A DNA stretch of 64,000 bases from Cololabis saira (GCF_033807715.1 NC_084610.1:1407501-1471500), one strand, 5' to 3'; shown: positions 22,703-34,465, counted from the first letter of the stretch. Program-made: numbers and translations. The notes: generated by a model from the letters alone, not told the origin.

Positions 22703-23793
22703 TAATAATTAATCAAACAATGAAACATACAATAAATAACCTACAGTTACAGGCTTTTCGGTTAGTTTTTCACCTGCGGGACAAATGTTTGGCTACTTAA
22801 AAGTAAGACATCGTCATTATTCTCGTTAAAGAGGTAAAGAGTAAACGCTGATTAATTTGAGATGTTTGGGTGGCGTAGGCCGACGTGAGAGGTTGGAGCA
22901 AGGTGCTCCAACTCAGCCCGGGGCCCCCGGATCGAACAACATGAGCCGACTTGTTTGAGTTTGTTGAGCCGCTTGAACGCACCGTTAGGTAACAGTGTGT
23001 CCACCGTCCTCTACTTTTCCTCCTCCCTCCTCCTCAGTTTGATCAATGAACTCAATTACAGCCACGTCCTGAGGTTCCTCTCACCACGGAGCCCCCGTCC
23101 TCCCCTCTGATGATGCATCGCTCCGGCCACACCTCACGCGCCCCCCTAAAATACAAACATGCGCTACACAAGAGGGGCACGGCTCTCCGTCCATGTCTGT
23201 GTTCCCGTGTTCCCACCCCGACCCCCGCGACTCCCCCCAACAGCTCCGGCGCCCGGCCCACGTCGGATTCCTCTCCGCAAGGGTAGCCTCTAATAGATTC
23301 CCCCAACTCCCATGTATTATTAATGCTTACTGCTCTCCAAGGTGGCAGTGACAAATAGGGAGCAGAATTCACTGACTAGCGGAGAATGTACTTTTTAGTC
23401 ATGCTTGAGCTTCCCCAAGTCCATACTGCTGGCAGTTGGGAGATTTCTCTCTTTCTCTGGTTTCACTCTTCATCTTTCTCCGCTTCCGCCTTTCCATCCG
23501 GGCTGCGAGGGATCAGAGGTGTTGACCGCTGCAAGGGCTTTCCTTTCCATCCTCCTCTCTTGACCACAAAGACAAGAGAATGTGTTATTTAAGCCTTTTT
23601 GAGGTGTTTTTGAATTTTCCTAACTGTCAAAAACCTTTAAAAAAAAATGTAGTTACTGTTATGTTATGAACCATTTAAACACCGACTGTTATTCAATATG
23701 AACATATTCCTGTAATGAGGGATTATTGCTATAAAATGCGTCAACTAATAGATACAAACAATAACAAAACATAACTGGAAGCATACACTGTAT

Positions 23794-23799
<6 letters not shown>
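22703..23799. other. unique sequence; short perfect hairpin
   Basis: No gene recognised. At 22892-22912 a perfect 9-bp stem (gttggagca / tgctccaac) closes a 3-nt loop. The AT-rich segment near 23280-23390 (cccatgtattattaatgctt) has a non-repetitive character that could be regulatory. Confidence 0.4.

Positions 23800-23868
<69 letters not shown>
23800..23868. repeat. (TA)n microsatellite
   Basis: About 33 TA units, nearly uninterrupted. Confidence 0.97.
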
Positions 23869-23870
<2 letters not shown>

Positions 23871-26800
23871 TATGAATTCAATTCAAGCTGCTTGGATTTG
23901 CTTCCCGTTTTTGGAAGATATCCTCCTCGTCTGCATCTTAACCCACTCTTGTCGTCGACTTTAAACTTCCCTATGCAAGAGAAGAAACTCAGAATAAAGA
24001 AGTGTGCACAAACACACGTTATCTCCTCTTGGAGAGAAGAAACTCATCCTTGGCTCCCCCAACATTCAGCTTTGAAGCTCACCAACAGCTCAGATGCTTT
24101 CTGCTCAACAAGAAAATGAATACTGATGTATTTTCTCCTAATAATTGTGCATGCAGCGTATTACTGTTTGCTCACAGCGTGGAAGCTTTTTGAAAAGCAG
24201 TAAGGGATTTTCTGACTCTCGCCCCCTTATTTTACCTTTTAGCAATAATTATTAATGTGCATCAATGCAGGAAATGGTGTTCATTTTTGGGATAAAAGGC
24301 CTGTGGCTTAACTGCATCCCCCCCTGTGTGAAATCAAACCTCCTGAACCTTGAAACAACACCGCCAGTTGTGTTGTTTCCAGCCTCGTGCTGCTCCATGT
24401 GGACAGCAGAACAAAACAGACTCCATTTACGAGCTGCACGGTTCAAATCCAGCCTCGAGGGACAGCCGCCGCCGCGCTTAACCCAAATTTGTGTGTCTTT
24501 CTGGGTCTTCACCTCTCCCTGATCGCCCTACCTGGATGTGACAGGAGCGGGCGCGTCAACGCGGCGCGGCGCGGCTCACAACGCATCGCTCCCCAAAGCT
24601 GTGGGGCGTTTTTCCAGAGGTGAGACAACACACACCTGGAAGTGAACTGAGTCACTCTTTGTGCTTCCAAAAGCATATGTCCTCCTGCCGACGCCGTTAT
24701 CCGTGACGAGCCTCCCGGTGGCGAGGCCGCCGCGCGAATGGAGCTGCAACTACACACATACGTTGTCTCACCGGGCAAAGTGGGGGCAGAAACCAGGGGT
24801 GAAAATGGATATATTTGTAGAAGATAATGTGCTTTTGTACTTTATTTGTGACTTTTGTGAGGAGATGAGTTGAAAGCCAGCTGTGGTATCTCACCACGTC
24901 CCAACGTGTCCATCGCCAGGCTCTGCTGTGCCGCGAGAGGCTGGGTGAACGAGTGAATGGTTCTGCAAAAAAAACAGTCCAGGAAGAGAAAATCTTTAGG
25001 ACTTTCATCCGAGTTCATGCTTTCATGTCAGAGCTTATGAAGTAAAAGATGTGTTTGCTTCGGAGGAAACACATTTCCATATAAAGGCCTTTTTTCCCCG
25101 TATTCTTCTGAACGAGGTTGTTGTTTTTTCTTCTTTGGTTTATTATTGGTGGATTATTTCATTAATCTTAGAAAGTGTCGTCTATCTCTTGTGGTCTCCC
25201 TGAATCAGCCCATGTTAACCTTTGACCCCTGTTTAAGCCGTCTCTTGTGCCAACTATCTTTTGTGGTTCTGTCTCACGTATGAACCGACAAAACTGTCCA
25301 CAGTGGAAATCATGGCCGCTCTGACTGAGAGACTAAACAATGATGATGACGAGGAAAAAGTGAGATTGAAGACTGGGTGCCATTGGCCGCCATTGGCGCT
25401 GCACCAGCTCTGACTTTTCCCAAGCCGGACTCCAACTCAGGTTTAATGTTTCAGGCCTGTCCCGTCCTCCCGGGCTTTCCTGGGCTCGGGACCAGGGCGG
25501 TTAGTGTCTGGGACGGGGGTGGGGGTTCAGCGTCCTGCCCAGGGACACTTCAACCAAAGATACTATACAGAAGATCATGCATTACCGTTTCTACCAATGG
25601 TATGAAATGGTATCCACTTCCTGTCTCCTAAGTGGGCGTGGTCGTCTCTCTCCCCACATCGTTGTGGAACATACAACAGTACAACTTTAATATTTGGAAG
25701 TGTTGTGAACATACAACACTAGATACAGTACAACTTTAATATTTGCGCCTTATTTTGCCGCTCGTTTTTTTTTTTATCTGCTACCTTAAAGGAGCATGAG
25801 GCTCCTTTTAAGAAATGAGACTCTCTAGCGCCACCCTTCACCACGACGGCCGTCGGGGGTACTGCAGCCGACAGTGAAGCTGGCACGGGAGAACGGGGAG
25901 AACGTGCATGCAGCGTCATGTGACGTCACATCCACAGGACAGCGCGGGAAATTCCGGACCGAATTGCAGCACATTTTGCAGCACACAGCCTGTTCAAGGC
26001 AACAGAGAGATACGGTAGGGGGCTCATTCTTTTTGGTTTGGAACGCTTCATCTGACATTATTACTAGAAAACTTAAAACTAATGTCTGATATCAACCCAG
26101 TACAAGATCATCGGATCAGTCTAATATTCTTTTTTTCCCTTCCAAAAAGACTTCAATAATAACAATAACAGTATTATTACGCAAAGAAGCAAGTTTTATT
26201 TTAGTTTTAAAGTTTATCCGATGGGAAAACGACTTTGGCAGTTCTGCAGTGACCGACGACTCCAGAGTATTTGTATTGCCAAATCTCGCGAGAATGTGTT
26301 GCTCAGACAGAGACAGGTCTCAAACAAAGTTCATTTTCTCCTAATATGTCAGTCTGAAAATTACCATTTTGGTGTCAGAATGTTCAGAAGGTTTGTGGCT
26401 TTTGAAAAATGGGTCCCATATTTACTTAGGTTACTATGGGGCGAAGGAATTGGTAATAATCTGTGCTCACGTTCACTTTTCCCATAGGACTCAATAGACT
26501 CAGGAGCTGCTGTTAGTCTCATAAAGGGGCGGTGGGGAAACCCACGTGACACAGATACAGGAAACACAACCGGAGTGGGGGGTAAAGTTTATAAAACATC
26601 TCTGCTTCAACCAACTGGACCCAGCACTCAACTGACCAAGATTCCCCCCGGCGAGTCCTCGGATGAGAGCGGTAACCATGGCGTTGTCAGGGCTTCGCTT
26701 TACATCAGCTTCTTCTCAAATATTCTGTTTGAGCTGGAGAGCAGCATATTAAACACTTGTCCAATGAAAAAGAAGAAAAAAAAGGTAATATGAAGCTGTT

Positions 26801-27144
26801 ATCGTGTGTTTGATGAGGGTTTAGCGCCGGTGCCCCCCCCCTGTGGTCCTCCACCACTCACAGGTGTGTGATAGCAACATCAGCGTTAGAGTGGCGGGTC
26901 AAGCCTTTCCTCCGCCGTGTGAAGGATGGGGCGGAGGCTCCGGGGCTCTCACCTCCCGTCCTCCTCCTGCTAACCCCCCCCCCACCACCACTCTCCGTCT
27001 CCGTGACGGCAGAACCCGCTCTACAGCTGTTCCCCTGTTGATCAATTAAAAACATGCTTTGGTGAAATAATTAGCTGACATTTGCTCCTACTTAACAGAT
27101 GTTTCTGAGGATCCTGCTGCAAAAAAGTACAGAGGTGGAAGGAC
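23869..27144. other. unique sequence, no gene recognised; possible regulatory stretch
   Basis: 3.3 kb with no supported coding frame. A local duplication of 'acagtacaactttaatattt' (25676 and 25732) is the only tandem feature. The part from 25790 (ttaaaggagcatgaggctcc) resembles a fish TTAAAGG-type repeat, but I cannot find its other end. The 24180-24340 segment is AT-rich and complex (gcaataattattaatgtgca). Confidence 0.4.
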
Positions 27145-27149
27145 GTGTG

Positions 27150-27201
<52 letters not shown>

Positions 27202-27254
27202 TGTGTGCGCGTGCGTGTGCGTGTGTGTATGTGTGTGTGTGTGTGTGTGTGTGT
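27145..27254. repeat. (GTGC)n-(GT)n compound microsatellite
   Basis: About 13 GTGC units followed by mixed GTGC/GT and a GT run. Confidence 0.97.
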
Positions 27255-27799
27255 CATGGTGGAGGAAGGGGAGGAGGGCATTATTCACATTTCCTGCACA
27301 AGAAAAGGTTCCTCTGCTTGCTTTTCAAAGTTATGTACATCTTTTAATGCAATTATGAGAGGTGGGTCCCTCGCTGAAATGATTTGAATACTAATTTGAG
27401 CGTTGATCATCATAGTTAACCGTCGTTTACATAATTACCCCGTAATTAGCATCGCATTACAGCAATATTATTGGCATTAAGCATTTAATTAGACCAAAAT
27501 ATGGACCGTTGCTTTGTTTGTGTTTTTCCTGGGCTTCCATCGTCGTGGTGGTTGTTGTTGTTTTGCTGCACATAAAATCCAACGCTCCCGTGCTTCGATT
27601 GGGGTTTTCTAAACAAGTGTTTTCACTTGGCTACTTTTGGCTGCCTTTAAAGGCTCCTGGAGCTGCAGTATTGATTTGTATGCTACTTAAAACAAAAAAA
27701 GAAAAGAAAACAGAGGAAGGAAACAGAAGCGTTGTAAGCGTTTGACAGACGGAGAGCGCCGGCCGGCCGGCGCGTCCGCCTCGTAATCAGCAGCAGAAA
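27255..27799. other. unique sequence, possible conserved non-coding stretch
   Basis: No gene. The 27380-27500 part contains repeated homeodomain-type cores (taattt, taatta, gtaattag, ttaattag) in otherwise non-repetitive sequence. Confidence 0.4.
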
Positions 27800-28310
27800 T
27801 GCCCTGGCATCCCTTCTTCTTCTGCATGTTTGCATCTTTATATTTATTTATTTATTTATTTTGTGCATGGTGGTCAATCTACACACCCATGACCGAAAAG
27901 GAGACCTGCCCCTTATTCAATACCAGAACAAAAAGAAAAGTCAATGTAACCAATATTTACAAAAATATACACTTAAATAGAACCAACCACATATATCAAT
28001 AGTACTGTTTAAATCCCAGCCTATTCATGATCATATAACTTTTTTATCTTTATACATTTTTTTGAACCTAAGTAAATTTGTGCATTCCTTTAAATCATTC
28101 TGTAGAGAGTTCCACAGTTTTACTCCCACAACCGATGTGCACATCTGCTTGAGAGTGGTCCTTGCATGCTGATGTTTGAAATTATATTTCCTTCTATGTT
28201 CTATAACTTCTGGATTTGAAAAAACAAACAACTGCTGTAGATTACTTGGTAATACTTTTCTTTTTGCCCTATGCATAACTAATAATGTCTGTAACTCAGC
28301 TGGAAGTTGA
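27800..28310 (-). mobile_element. LINE fragment, 5'-truncated
   Basis: On the minus strand, a frame resembling the C-terminal end of a LINE reverse-transcriptase protein (28031-28303) is followed by an AT-rich untranslated stretch that ends in (AAAT/AAATA) units near 27840-27862, consistent with a LINE 3' end. The upstream body (reverse transcriptase core, endonuclease) is absent. Confidence 0.6.
28031..28303 (-). pseudogene. LINE ORF2 C-terminal remnant
   Basis: The minus-strand frame contains YNFKHQHARTTLKQMC, then VVGVKLWNSLQNDLKEC and LLRFKKMYK. The order 'R-T-x-L...G-x-K-x-W-N-S-L...F-K-x-x-x-K' is what I recall at the extreme C-terminus of L2/CR1/Rex-type LINE proteins. The frame stays open upstream of its first ATG to about 28303, so the true protein started far upstream of the break. 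Clade is not assigned. Confidence 0.6.
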
Positions 28311-29965
28311 GGAGGATGTAGTGAGGGTGGGGGGGCTCACGAACCGTAGACGGCTTGTCAGGATTAGGGCTGTAAAATCTGGGCCTGATGAGGTGACTAG
28401 CTCTCCCTCTCAGCTCCAGTGCGTTACAGATTTGCCCACCTCTCTGGAACTTCCTCCCCTCACGCCGGCGCCGCGGCGGCCGGCGTGCTTGGCTGCAGCT
28501 CCCTCCTTTAAAGTTCATCCGTGGCCCCCCAACTTTTTGTTTCGGGCTTAAATTGGCTGATTTCATTACCATTCAGGTGAAGCTTTTAGGAGGGAGGATA
28601 GTAGCGGGGGTGAGGTCCATTTTTTTTTTTTTTTGAATTTCTCCTCTTTAAGAGAGAGAGGGGGGGGGAGAAAAAGAGAGATGGAGCAGCGGAGGGAGGT
28701 GAAGCAGGTGCAGGAGGTTTAACCGTTGCCAGCCGAGCCGCCCGGCCAGCTCTGGCAGCTAATCCCCGGGGTGTTTAATGAACTTTTTCTCTTAAACCGT
28801 CTCTGCTAATACGCCAGGGCTGTGCTCTTGCACGTTGCCGGAGCTCCCAAAGCCATGAAGACGGCGATAACTTCCTCTTTTTTTTACTTTCTTTTACCTG
28901 TAATTGAGGTTTTAAGGGTCGGTCCTCCGTTTGGAAAGAAAACCATTTAAATGTGCAGCTTTCTTCAAACTGGGGCTTCAGTTTTTAAGCCTCGGCCGTC
29001 TAGTTTTGGTTGGTTGTTTATCATCGAGGGGTGGATTGCTAAACTGTGGATTTGTGTTTTGTGGTTTTTGTCGTCACTTTTTTTTGCTTGCACGTGCACG
29101 CAAAAAAACGAAATGGGTAAATAAACAAGTAAAATGCAGGACGGTCTCGTGAGCGAAGGGTTGGCTGTCGGAACAGTTTGCAGCTCTGGTGAATTAAAGC
29201 TTCCCCGCTCTCAAATTACCTTTCTGTCGGTCGTATCGGAGGTTTTGCTGAAACGTTAAGTGAACAGACAGGCAGGAAAGAGGGCAAACAAAAAAAACAC
29301 ACAAACAACAAAAACTTGAAATGTCCCTCGGCTATTTCTTTAGCTCCAGACAGAGAGAAACAAAATGAACTCCCAAGTTCAGGTTGAGGCTCAGCTTTGC
29401 CCCGGGGTTGTTCCAGTGTGTGTGTGTGTGTGTCTGATTCCCCGCCCCCCTCTTCTCTCACCTCACACACATGCGTTCACCCACCCTGCAGTAAATGAAG
29501 TGACAGGACAATTTGCATGGCTGCCCTGGACAGAGATGCATGCATGCACGCACACACGCATGTATGCACGCAGCGCCTCATCGTAATGAGCGCAAAATCA
29601 GGGCTCCTTACTTTACCTTCCACGTGTTCTCCGTCTGACACCATGAATATGTAGCTGTGGGAGTTTTAAGCTCAGCAATATTCAGGAGTGAGGGGGGGTG
29701 GCGAGTGTTTATGCCCGTTTGTAGTCATGTGTCACGTCGGGTTTGGATCTGCGCGGTAAAGCCTCGGGGTCAGGTGTTAGGTTCAACACTTGTTCTGAAA
29801 TCAGGGTGACCTGTACCGCCTCGGGGCGCCCACACCAAACACAACAAAGTGACAGAGGCAGGGTGCCAACACGGGCAGAGCAAGGCATTAGTCGAGACGG
29901 GGTTACGGGTTTGATCCCAAGTTACTGCCCACAGAAGAAGAGCGTAAGATAGAAACTAAACTAAA
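28311..29965. other. unique sequence, no gene recognised
   Basis: Contains a T-run (28619-28634), a purine tract (28652-28681), a short GT run (29417-29433) and ACGC/ATGC-type dinucleotide repeats near 29538-29572. No coding exon is seen. Confidence 0.45.
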
Positions 29966-30652
29966 ATTAAAGCTGCAAGCAGCGATGAACGGGCCCTCGC
30001 ACCCTTGTGTACGTTCAGGCTGCAGTGGAAGCTTGGCCTGGACATTTAGCGGATGACACCACCCACGACTCTCTATATCAAACCATTCAAAAGTTATGGC
30101 AGAAAGTAGGAACTATCAGATATCGACCAATCAGAAGAAGGGTGGGCGCGCTTTTTGGCATCTAGTGTCGCCACGGTAACACTTTTGAAAGAGAAAAGTA
30201 ATGCGCGTAGTCGCAGGATGGAGACGCACATTTTTATGTATAACACACCTGGGTGCACGTTACGGTTCGGGCCGTATTAACTGCCGAAGGAATGGCATAA
30301 ATTGCGCCAAAATTACACGATTAAATCAAAATGGCCGACTTCCTGTTGGGTTTCGGCCATGTCGCCAAGAGACTTTTCTTTAAGTTGTGACATGATACAG
30401 GTGTGTAGCGATTTTCGTGCATGTACGTCAAACCGTTTTCTAGTGGGCGCTGTTGAGCCATTTTACCACGCCCATTAATGAAAACCATTAAATATCAAAT
30501 TTATCGCCAGGCCTGGCTTGGTGCAAAATTTGGTGACTTTTGGGGCACGTTTTGGGGGAAAAAAGGCCGTCCTTTCGTCGGAAAAATTAAAAAGAAAGAA
30601 AAATTCCTACAGATACAATAGGGCCTTCGCACTGTCAGTGCTTGGGCCCTAA
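29966..30652 (+). mobile_element. Helitron-like non-autonomous element (teleost family)
   Basis: Starts around 'attaaagctgcaagcagcga' and 'gaacgggccctcgca', a phrase I know from a very abundant fish repeat. The 3' end has a perfect 5-bp-stem hairpin, GCACTgtcAGTGC (30629-30641), then ttgggcc and CTAA followed by T. A hairpin about 10 nt before CTRR, next to T, is the Helitron 3' signature. The canonical TC at the 5' end is not evident, so the class is tentative. It encodes no protein. Confidence 0.55.
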
Positions 30653-31056
30653 TGATCTTACTTTGGTAATTTTGTGCGTTTGATATCAAGACTTTCAGCA
30701 GTATTCAACCGGTGGGTTGTCATGGAAACTGAAGCCTTTCCTGGGTGTCATCAGTCACATAACGGGGTTCCCCCTGGATCCCGTCTAAGGCTACTCTGAT
30801 TTATCAGCCGGACTTTATTACTACCGACCCGGGCGTGGGTGTAGGTGCCAGACGGGTCCAGATCCAGTTGTCATAGGAACGTGACTGGGTCTGGACCCAC
30901 AGTGACCGGTGACGGCACTGAGCGCTGGTGGCGCTGCAGCGTTTGGGCTGGGATCCGGGCTGAGGCCGAACCGCTGGTACACGTCAGCGTGACTACGCCC
31001 TGGGGCTCTCGCTCAAACTTTACCTAGGAGGAGGTTCCATGTGGTGGCGGGATCTG
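30653..31056. other. unique sequence, no gene recognised
   Basis: No feature beyond short unsupported frames. Confidence 0.5.
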
Positions 31057-31535
31057 AGTTCCTGGATCGTCCTGGATCGTCCTGGATCGTCCTGGATCGT
31101 CCTGGAGCAGACCTGGATCGTCCTGGAGCAGACCTGGATCGTCCTGGATCGTCCTGGATCGTCCTGGATCAGACCTGGATCAGACCTGGATCAGACCTGG
31201 ATCGTCCTGGATCATCCTGGAGCAGACCTGGATCAGACCTGGATCATCCTGGAGCAGACCTGGAGCAGACCTGGATCGTCCTGGAGCAGACCTGGATCGT
31301 CCTGGATCATCCTGGAGCAGACCTGGATCGTCCTGGAGCAGACCAGGATCGTCCTGGATCAATCCTCGATCGGTCTTGGGGCAGTCCTGGATCGTCCTGG
31401 TGCAGTCCTGGATCAGTTCTGCAGCGGTCCTGGATCAGTTCTGCAGCGGTCCTGGATCAGTTCTGCAGCGGTCCTGGATCACTCCTTGATCGGTCTTGGG
31501 GCAGTCCTTGATCAGTTCTGCAGCGGTCCTGGATC
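31057..31535. repeat. 10/11-bp minisatellite with a 22-bp subarray
   Basis: Units cctggatcgt (10 bp) and cctggagcaga (11 bp) alternate irregularly, then change at about 31370 to longer units containing 'cagttctgcagcggtcctgg' (22 bp). The unit contains no stop codon, so artefactual frames run through on both strands. Confidence 0.93.
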
Positions 31536-33164
31536 GGTACCGAGGACGAGATCTCATCCAGTGTTCAGTATAAGATGCTTTAATTCAAATGACAAAACAT
31601 TTTCGAGTTACAAATGAAAGAAAACAGCCAAAGACTTAGTGTTGTGGTGGAAACATATGGGCTTTCCTTCCCTTGGGTGGAGAGACATCTGAACGTGCAG
31701 CATAACTTCCTGTCAGGGTCTCAGATCTGGTGACGGATGGTTGTGACCGTGTGACGGGATCCACGGAAACGCAGGAGCCGCCCGAGGAGAAACGCGCCAG
31801 TTCCTCCCCGGCCGTCCAGCCGCGGCAGATCAATAGACTCGGCATGGCGAGTCCGGGCGACTCTCCGCTCTCCGCCACGCCAGGGCCGGGGAAATAAGTC
31901 AAGGGGTTGGGGGCGCGCCAGTCCATCATGGCGTGTCACGGCGATGAAATGAGTTGTCTCCAGCCACCAGATCGATGGCTGACACGCGAGCGTGGAGCTG
32001 CTGAGAGGGGCCGGCGCTGGGCGGCGGGGGCGGGGGGGGTTAGGAGTCGGGGAGCGGGCTTCCCAAAGTTATTACCTCCACTTGGCTGTCAGAAATCACT
32101 GCGTGATGCATTACATGTGTTCCCCGTTGTGTGGTGTGTGTAAGGGGCGCACAAACGGGGGCGGGGGGGTGAAAAATGCAGTTTCCGCTCCATTCGTCTC
32201 TCATATACCAGCCGGCTCCGGCGGACGGGCGGGAGTGTCCCAGCGCACTTTTGTTTTGTAAATAGACATCACTCAGAGAGACGCCTCCTTCACCCCAGAA
32301 AGGTTTCCACGGCGCCGCGCGGCCACGCCGCCGCACGAGCCGCGCGTCACTTCCATTCACGGCCGACATGATGAAGCTCCTGCAGGAGGAGCGGCGGCAT
32401 CATCGCCCCCATTAGCTCCGCCGCTGGATGTCACTTTGACGGAACACCTCGCCGTCTTTATTTACGTTTGTATCGTTTATTTTTAATGATGCGCCCCAAC
32501 AACAACAAGAGGGGCCGGCGCCGCGTCCTGGCCGATCGGCGGGGCTTTGAAAGCCCCAGAATCACATCCTCACAGTCGCACACTTGAGCGCTCGGAAACA
32601 AAGAGAGGAGGAGAGCGCGGCGGCTGCCGGAGACATCTGAATAAAAATCCACCTCTTCATCACGGCGTGCACGCGGTGATGAATGCCGGCTAAATAAGGC
32701 CAGGCCACGCCCTCCCGGTTCAATTGATGCCGATTGATCGTGACATGCTAATTTTTCAAGGGTAATTTCCAAAATGTGCCTCACACATAACGTCTGGACT
32801 TATTAATACAAACGACGGGGCTTCATCCCCCCGTCCTCCTCTTTGGGTGCACGACGTCGTGCGTCTGCTCCTGGCAATAATAAATCACGCTCTGACAAGT
32901 GCCGCACTCTTAACCTTGATGGACTGAGAATCAGCGACCCCCTTCAAATAAAGCCTGATTACGCGATTGGCATCGATCATTGCTCTTGTCTTCTTCAATA
33001 AGGACGCGCTCACTCCTCCGCCGTGACCTCGCCGTCCGAGCGGGACGTGAACGTAAGCGGGACTTGAGCTTGGAGAGGGCTGAGTTGAGATCTCACGTCC
33101 TGCAGGTCGGTGGAGATCTTCCTCATGCAGACGTGCTGAAGCCACCGATCAGGACTAGTGCTGT
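31536..33164. other. GC- and CpG-rich unique sequence, possible CpG island
   Basis: From about 31750 to 32700 the sequence is G+C-rich with many CpG (for example ggcgccgcgcggccacgccg at 32310), unlike its surroundings. No start exon or splice pair was found. The segment 32060-32130 (ccacttggctgtcagaaatc, actgcgtgatgcattacatg) looks like constrained non-coding DNA. The 109-codon minus frame here has no recognisable domain. Confidence 0.4.
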
Positions 33165-33399
33165 TTCTGTCAGCCTGTTTCAGTTTTAGTTTTAGTCTAG
33201 TCTTTGGGTCCAGCTATCATTTTAGTTTTTATTAGTTTTAGTCACGTTCATTCTCCTTTTAGTCGTGTCAAGTTTCAGTCGACTAAAAGTCCAAGCATTT
33301 TAGTCTAGTTTTAGTCAGAATTGTCCAGCACCATTTTAGTCTAGTTTTAGTCAAAGATTGTATTTAGCCAAAACCATTTTACAATTCAAACAAGGTTAT

Positions 33400-33640
33400 T
33401 GTGGCAGAGTGGAGGAGCTGCAGCCACTCAGGCTGACGGGGCACAGGTGTGGCCCGTCAACCTCATCACCCTGCCAGCCTTATAAAGAGGACTGAGGAGT
33501 CAGACTGGAGCGGAAGCTGCTGGAGCTGGAAGCACGTGTGTCCTGTGTGTTGGTGAAACTGCTGTAATAAAAGGGTCTGCACGAAACTCCGTGTCTCTCC
33601 ATCCTGTCGGTCGGGCCCCGTGGCAGCGAGACTTGCTACA
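33400..33640 (+). repeat. 5' LTR
   Basis: TGTGGCAGAG...GCTACA. It contains a TATA box (ttataaag, 33480-33487) and a polyadenylation signal (aataaa, 33566-33571), placing R between them and U5 after. Confidence 0.95.
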
Positions 33641-33641
33641 C

Positions 33642-33659
33642 TGGCACCCAACGTGGGGC
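33642..33659 (+). promoter_or_regulatory. primer-binding site, tRNA-Lys type
   Basis: tggcacccaacgtggggc begins one base after the 5' LTR. It differs at one position from the site complementary to the 3' end of tRNA-Lys(1,2) as I know it (TGGCGCCCAACGTGGGGC). It is the expected start of minus-strand DNA synthesis. Confidence 0.85.
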
Positions 33660-33676
33660 CCGATGGGAGGAGAGGC

Positions 33677-34465
33677 ATGGAGCGGGCCCTGGACGCGCTC
33701 GCCCAGGCCATTGCGGACCTGGCCGCCCTGCGCCGGGACCAGGGCGGGCATCAGCTCGCTGTGTTGGCGGCGCTGATGCCCGCGGATCGACCCACCCCTG
33801 CACCCCGCTTGAGGTTCACTGCAGCAGCGCGGGAGGGGCTGGCGGCGCCGCAGCTGAGAGGCCGGGAGGCAGAAGCTGCGGGCCGCCAAGCGACGGCTCC
33901 CGAGACGGCGGGGCCGACGGAGCGACCCATCCCGGCTCCACGCCTGAGGTTTGCCGTGGCAGCGCTGGCGGCGCTGCAGCCGACCGGCCGTGAGGCAGTC
34001 GCTGCAGGTCGCCAGGCGACGGCTCCTGGGATGGAGTCGGAGGCGGAGTCGGAGGCGGAGTCGGATGCGATGGCGGAGTCGGCTGCAGAGGTGGAGGCGG
34101 ACCAGCAGGGCAGCGTGACGGAGGAGGCGGTCCTGGACACGCCAGCTCCAGACCAGGGCTGCGCCGTGGAGGAGGCGGTCCTGGAGGCGGACCAGCGGCC
34201 CACGCGGGTCCGCGTCACGGAGGAGGGGGTGGTCCTGGATGCACCGTCTGACCCGAGGCCACCATGGGCCCGGTACCGAGAGCGGCGTTATCGGCGGTCG
34301 GCCCGTCGCCGAGGACGGCCGCCCGACCGTTCCCGCTGGTCGGCCCGACGCCGAGGGCGACCTCCCGACGGTGCTCGGCGGCCGTCTGAACCAGGAAGGC
34401 CCGGGGCGCAGACGGCGGTTCCGGGCTTCCTCTCCCGCTCCCGCTACTCCCGCGGGGGGGAGTAG
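33677..34465 (+). CDS. retrotransposon-borne ORF, gag-like, repetitive
   Basis: 262 codons from ATG 33677 (the frame is open back into the LTR through the primer-binding site, but this is the first ATG) to a TAG at 34463-34465. Residues 1-37 are Ala/Leu-rich and helix-like (MERALDALAQAIADLAALRR), as at the start of fish Gypsy-type Gag proteins. An internal duplication follows: PTPAPRLRF (39-47) and PIPAPRLRF (84-92), each followed by a GRQATAP copy (69-75 and 111-117). Residues 119-170 are acidic (ESEAESEAESD). Residues 198-240 are very basic, with SARRRGRPPD twice (208-217, 222-231), a plausible nucleic-acid-binding tail. No zinc knuckle, protease DTG/DSG or reverse-transcriptase motif is present. 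The frame is intact, so either it is young or it is used. The function is unknown; packaging or capsid interference would be speculation. Confidence 0.6.
   Translation: MERALDALAQAIADLAALRRDQGGHQLAVLAALMPADRPTPAPRLRFTAAAREGLAAPQLRGREAEAAGRQATAPETAGPTERPIPAPRLRFAVAALAALQPTGREAVAAGRQATAPGMESEAESEAESDAMAESAAEVEADQQGSVTEEAVLDTPAPDQGCAVEEAVLEADQRPTRVRVTEEGVVLDAPSDPRPPWARYRERRYRRSARRRGRPPDRSRWSARRRGRPPDGARRPSEPGRPGAQTAVPGFLSRSRYSRGGE

Noticed and set aside
31039..31617. 192-codon frame rich in DRPGSSWI/DLDQTW
   Set aside because: It reads through the 10/11-bp minisatellite in several phases and on both strands.
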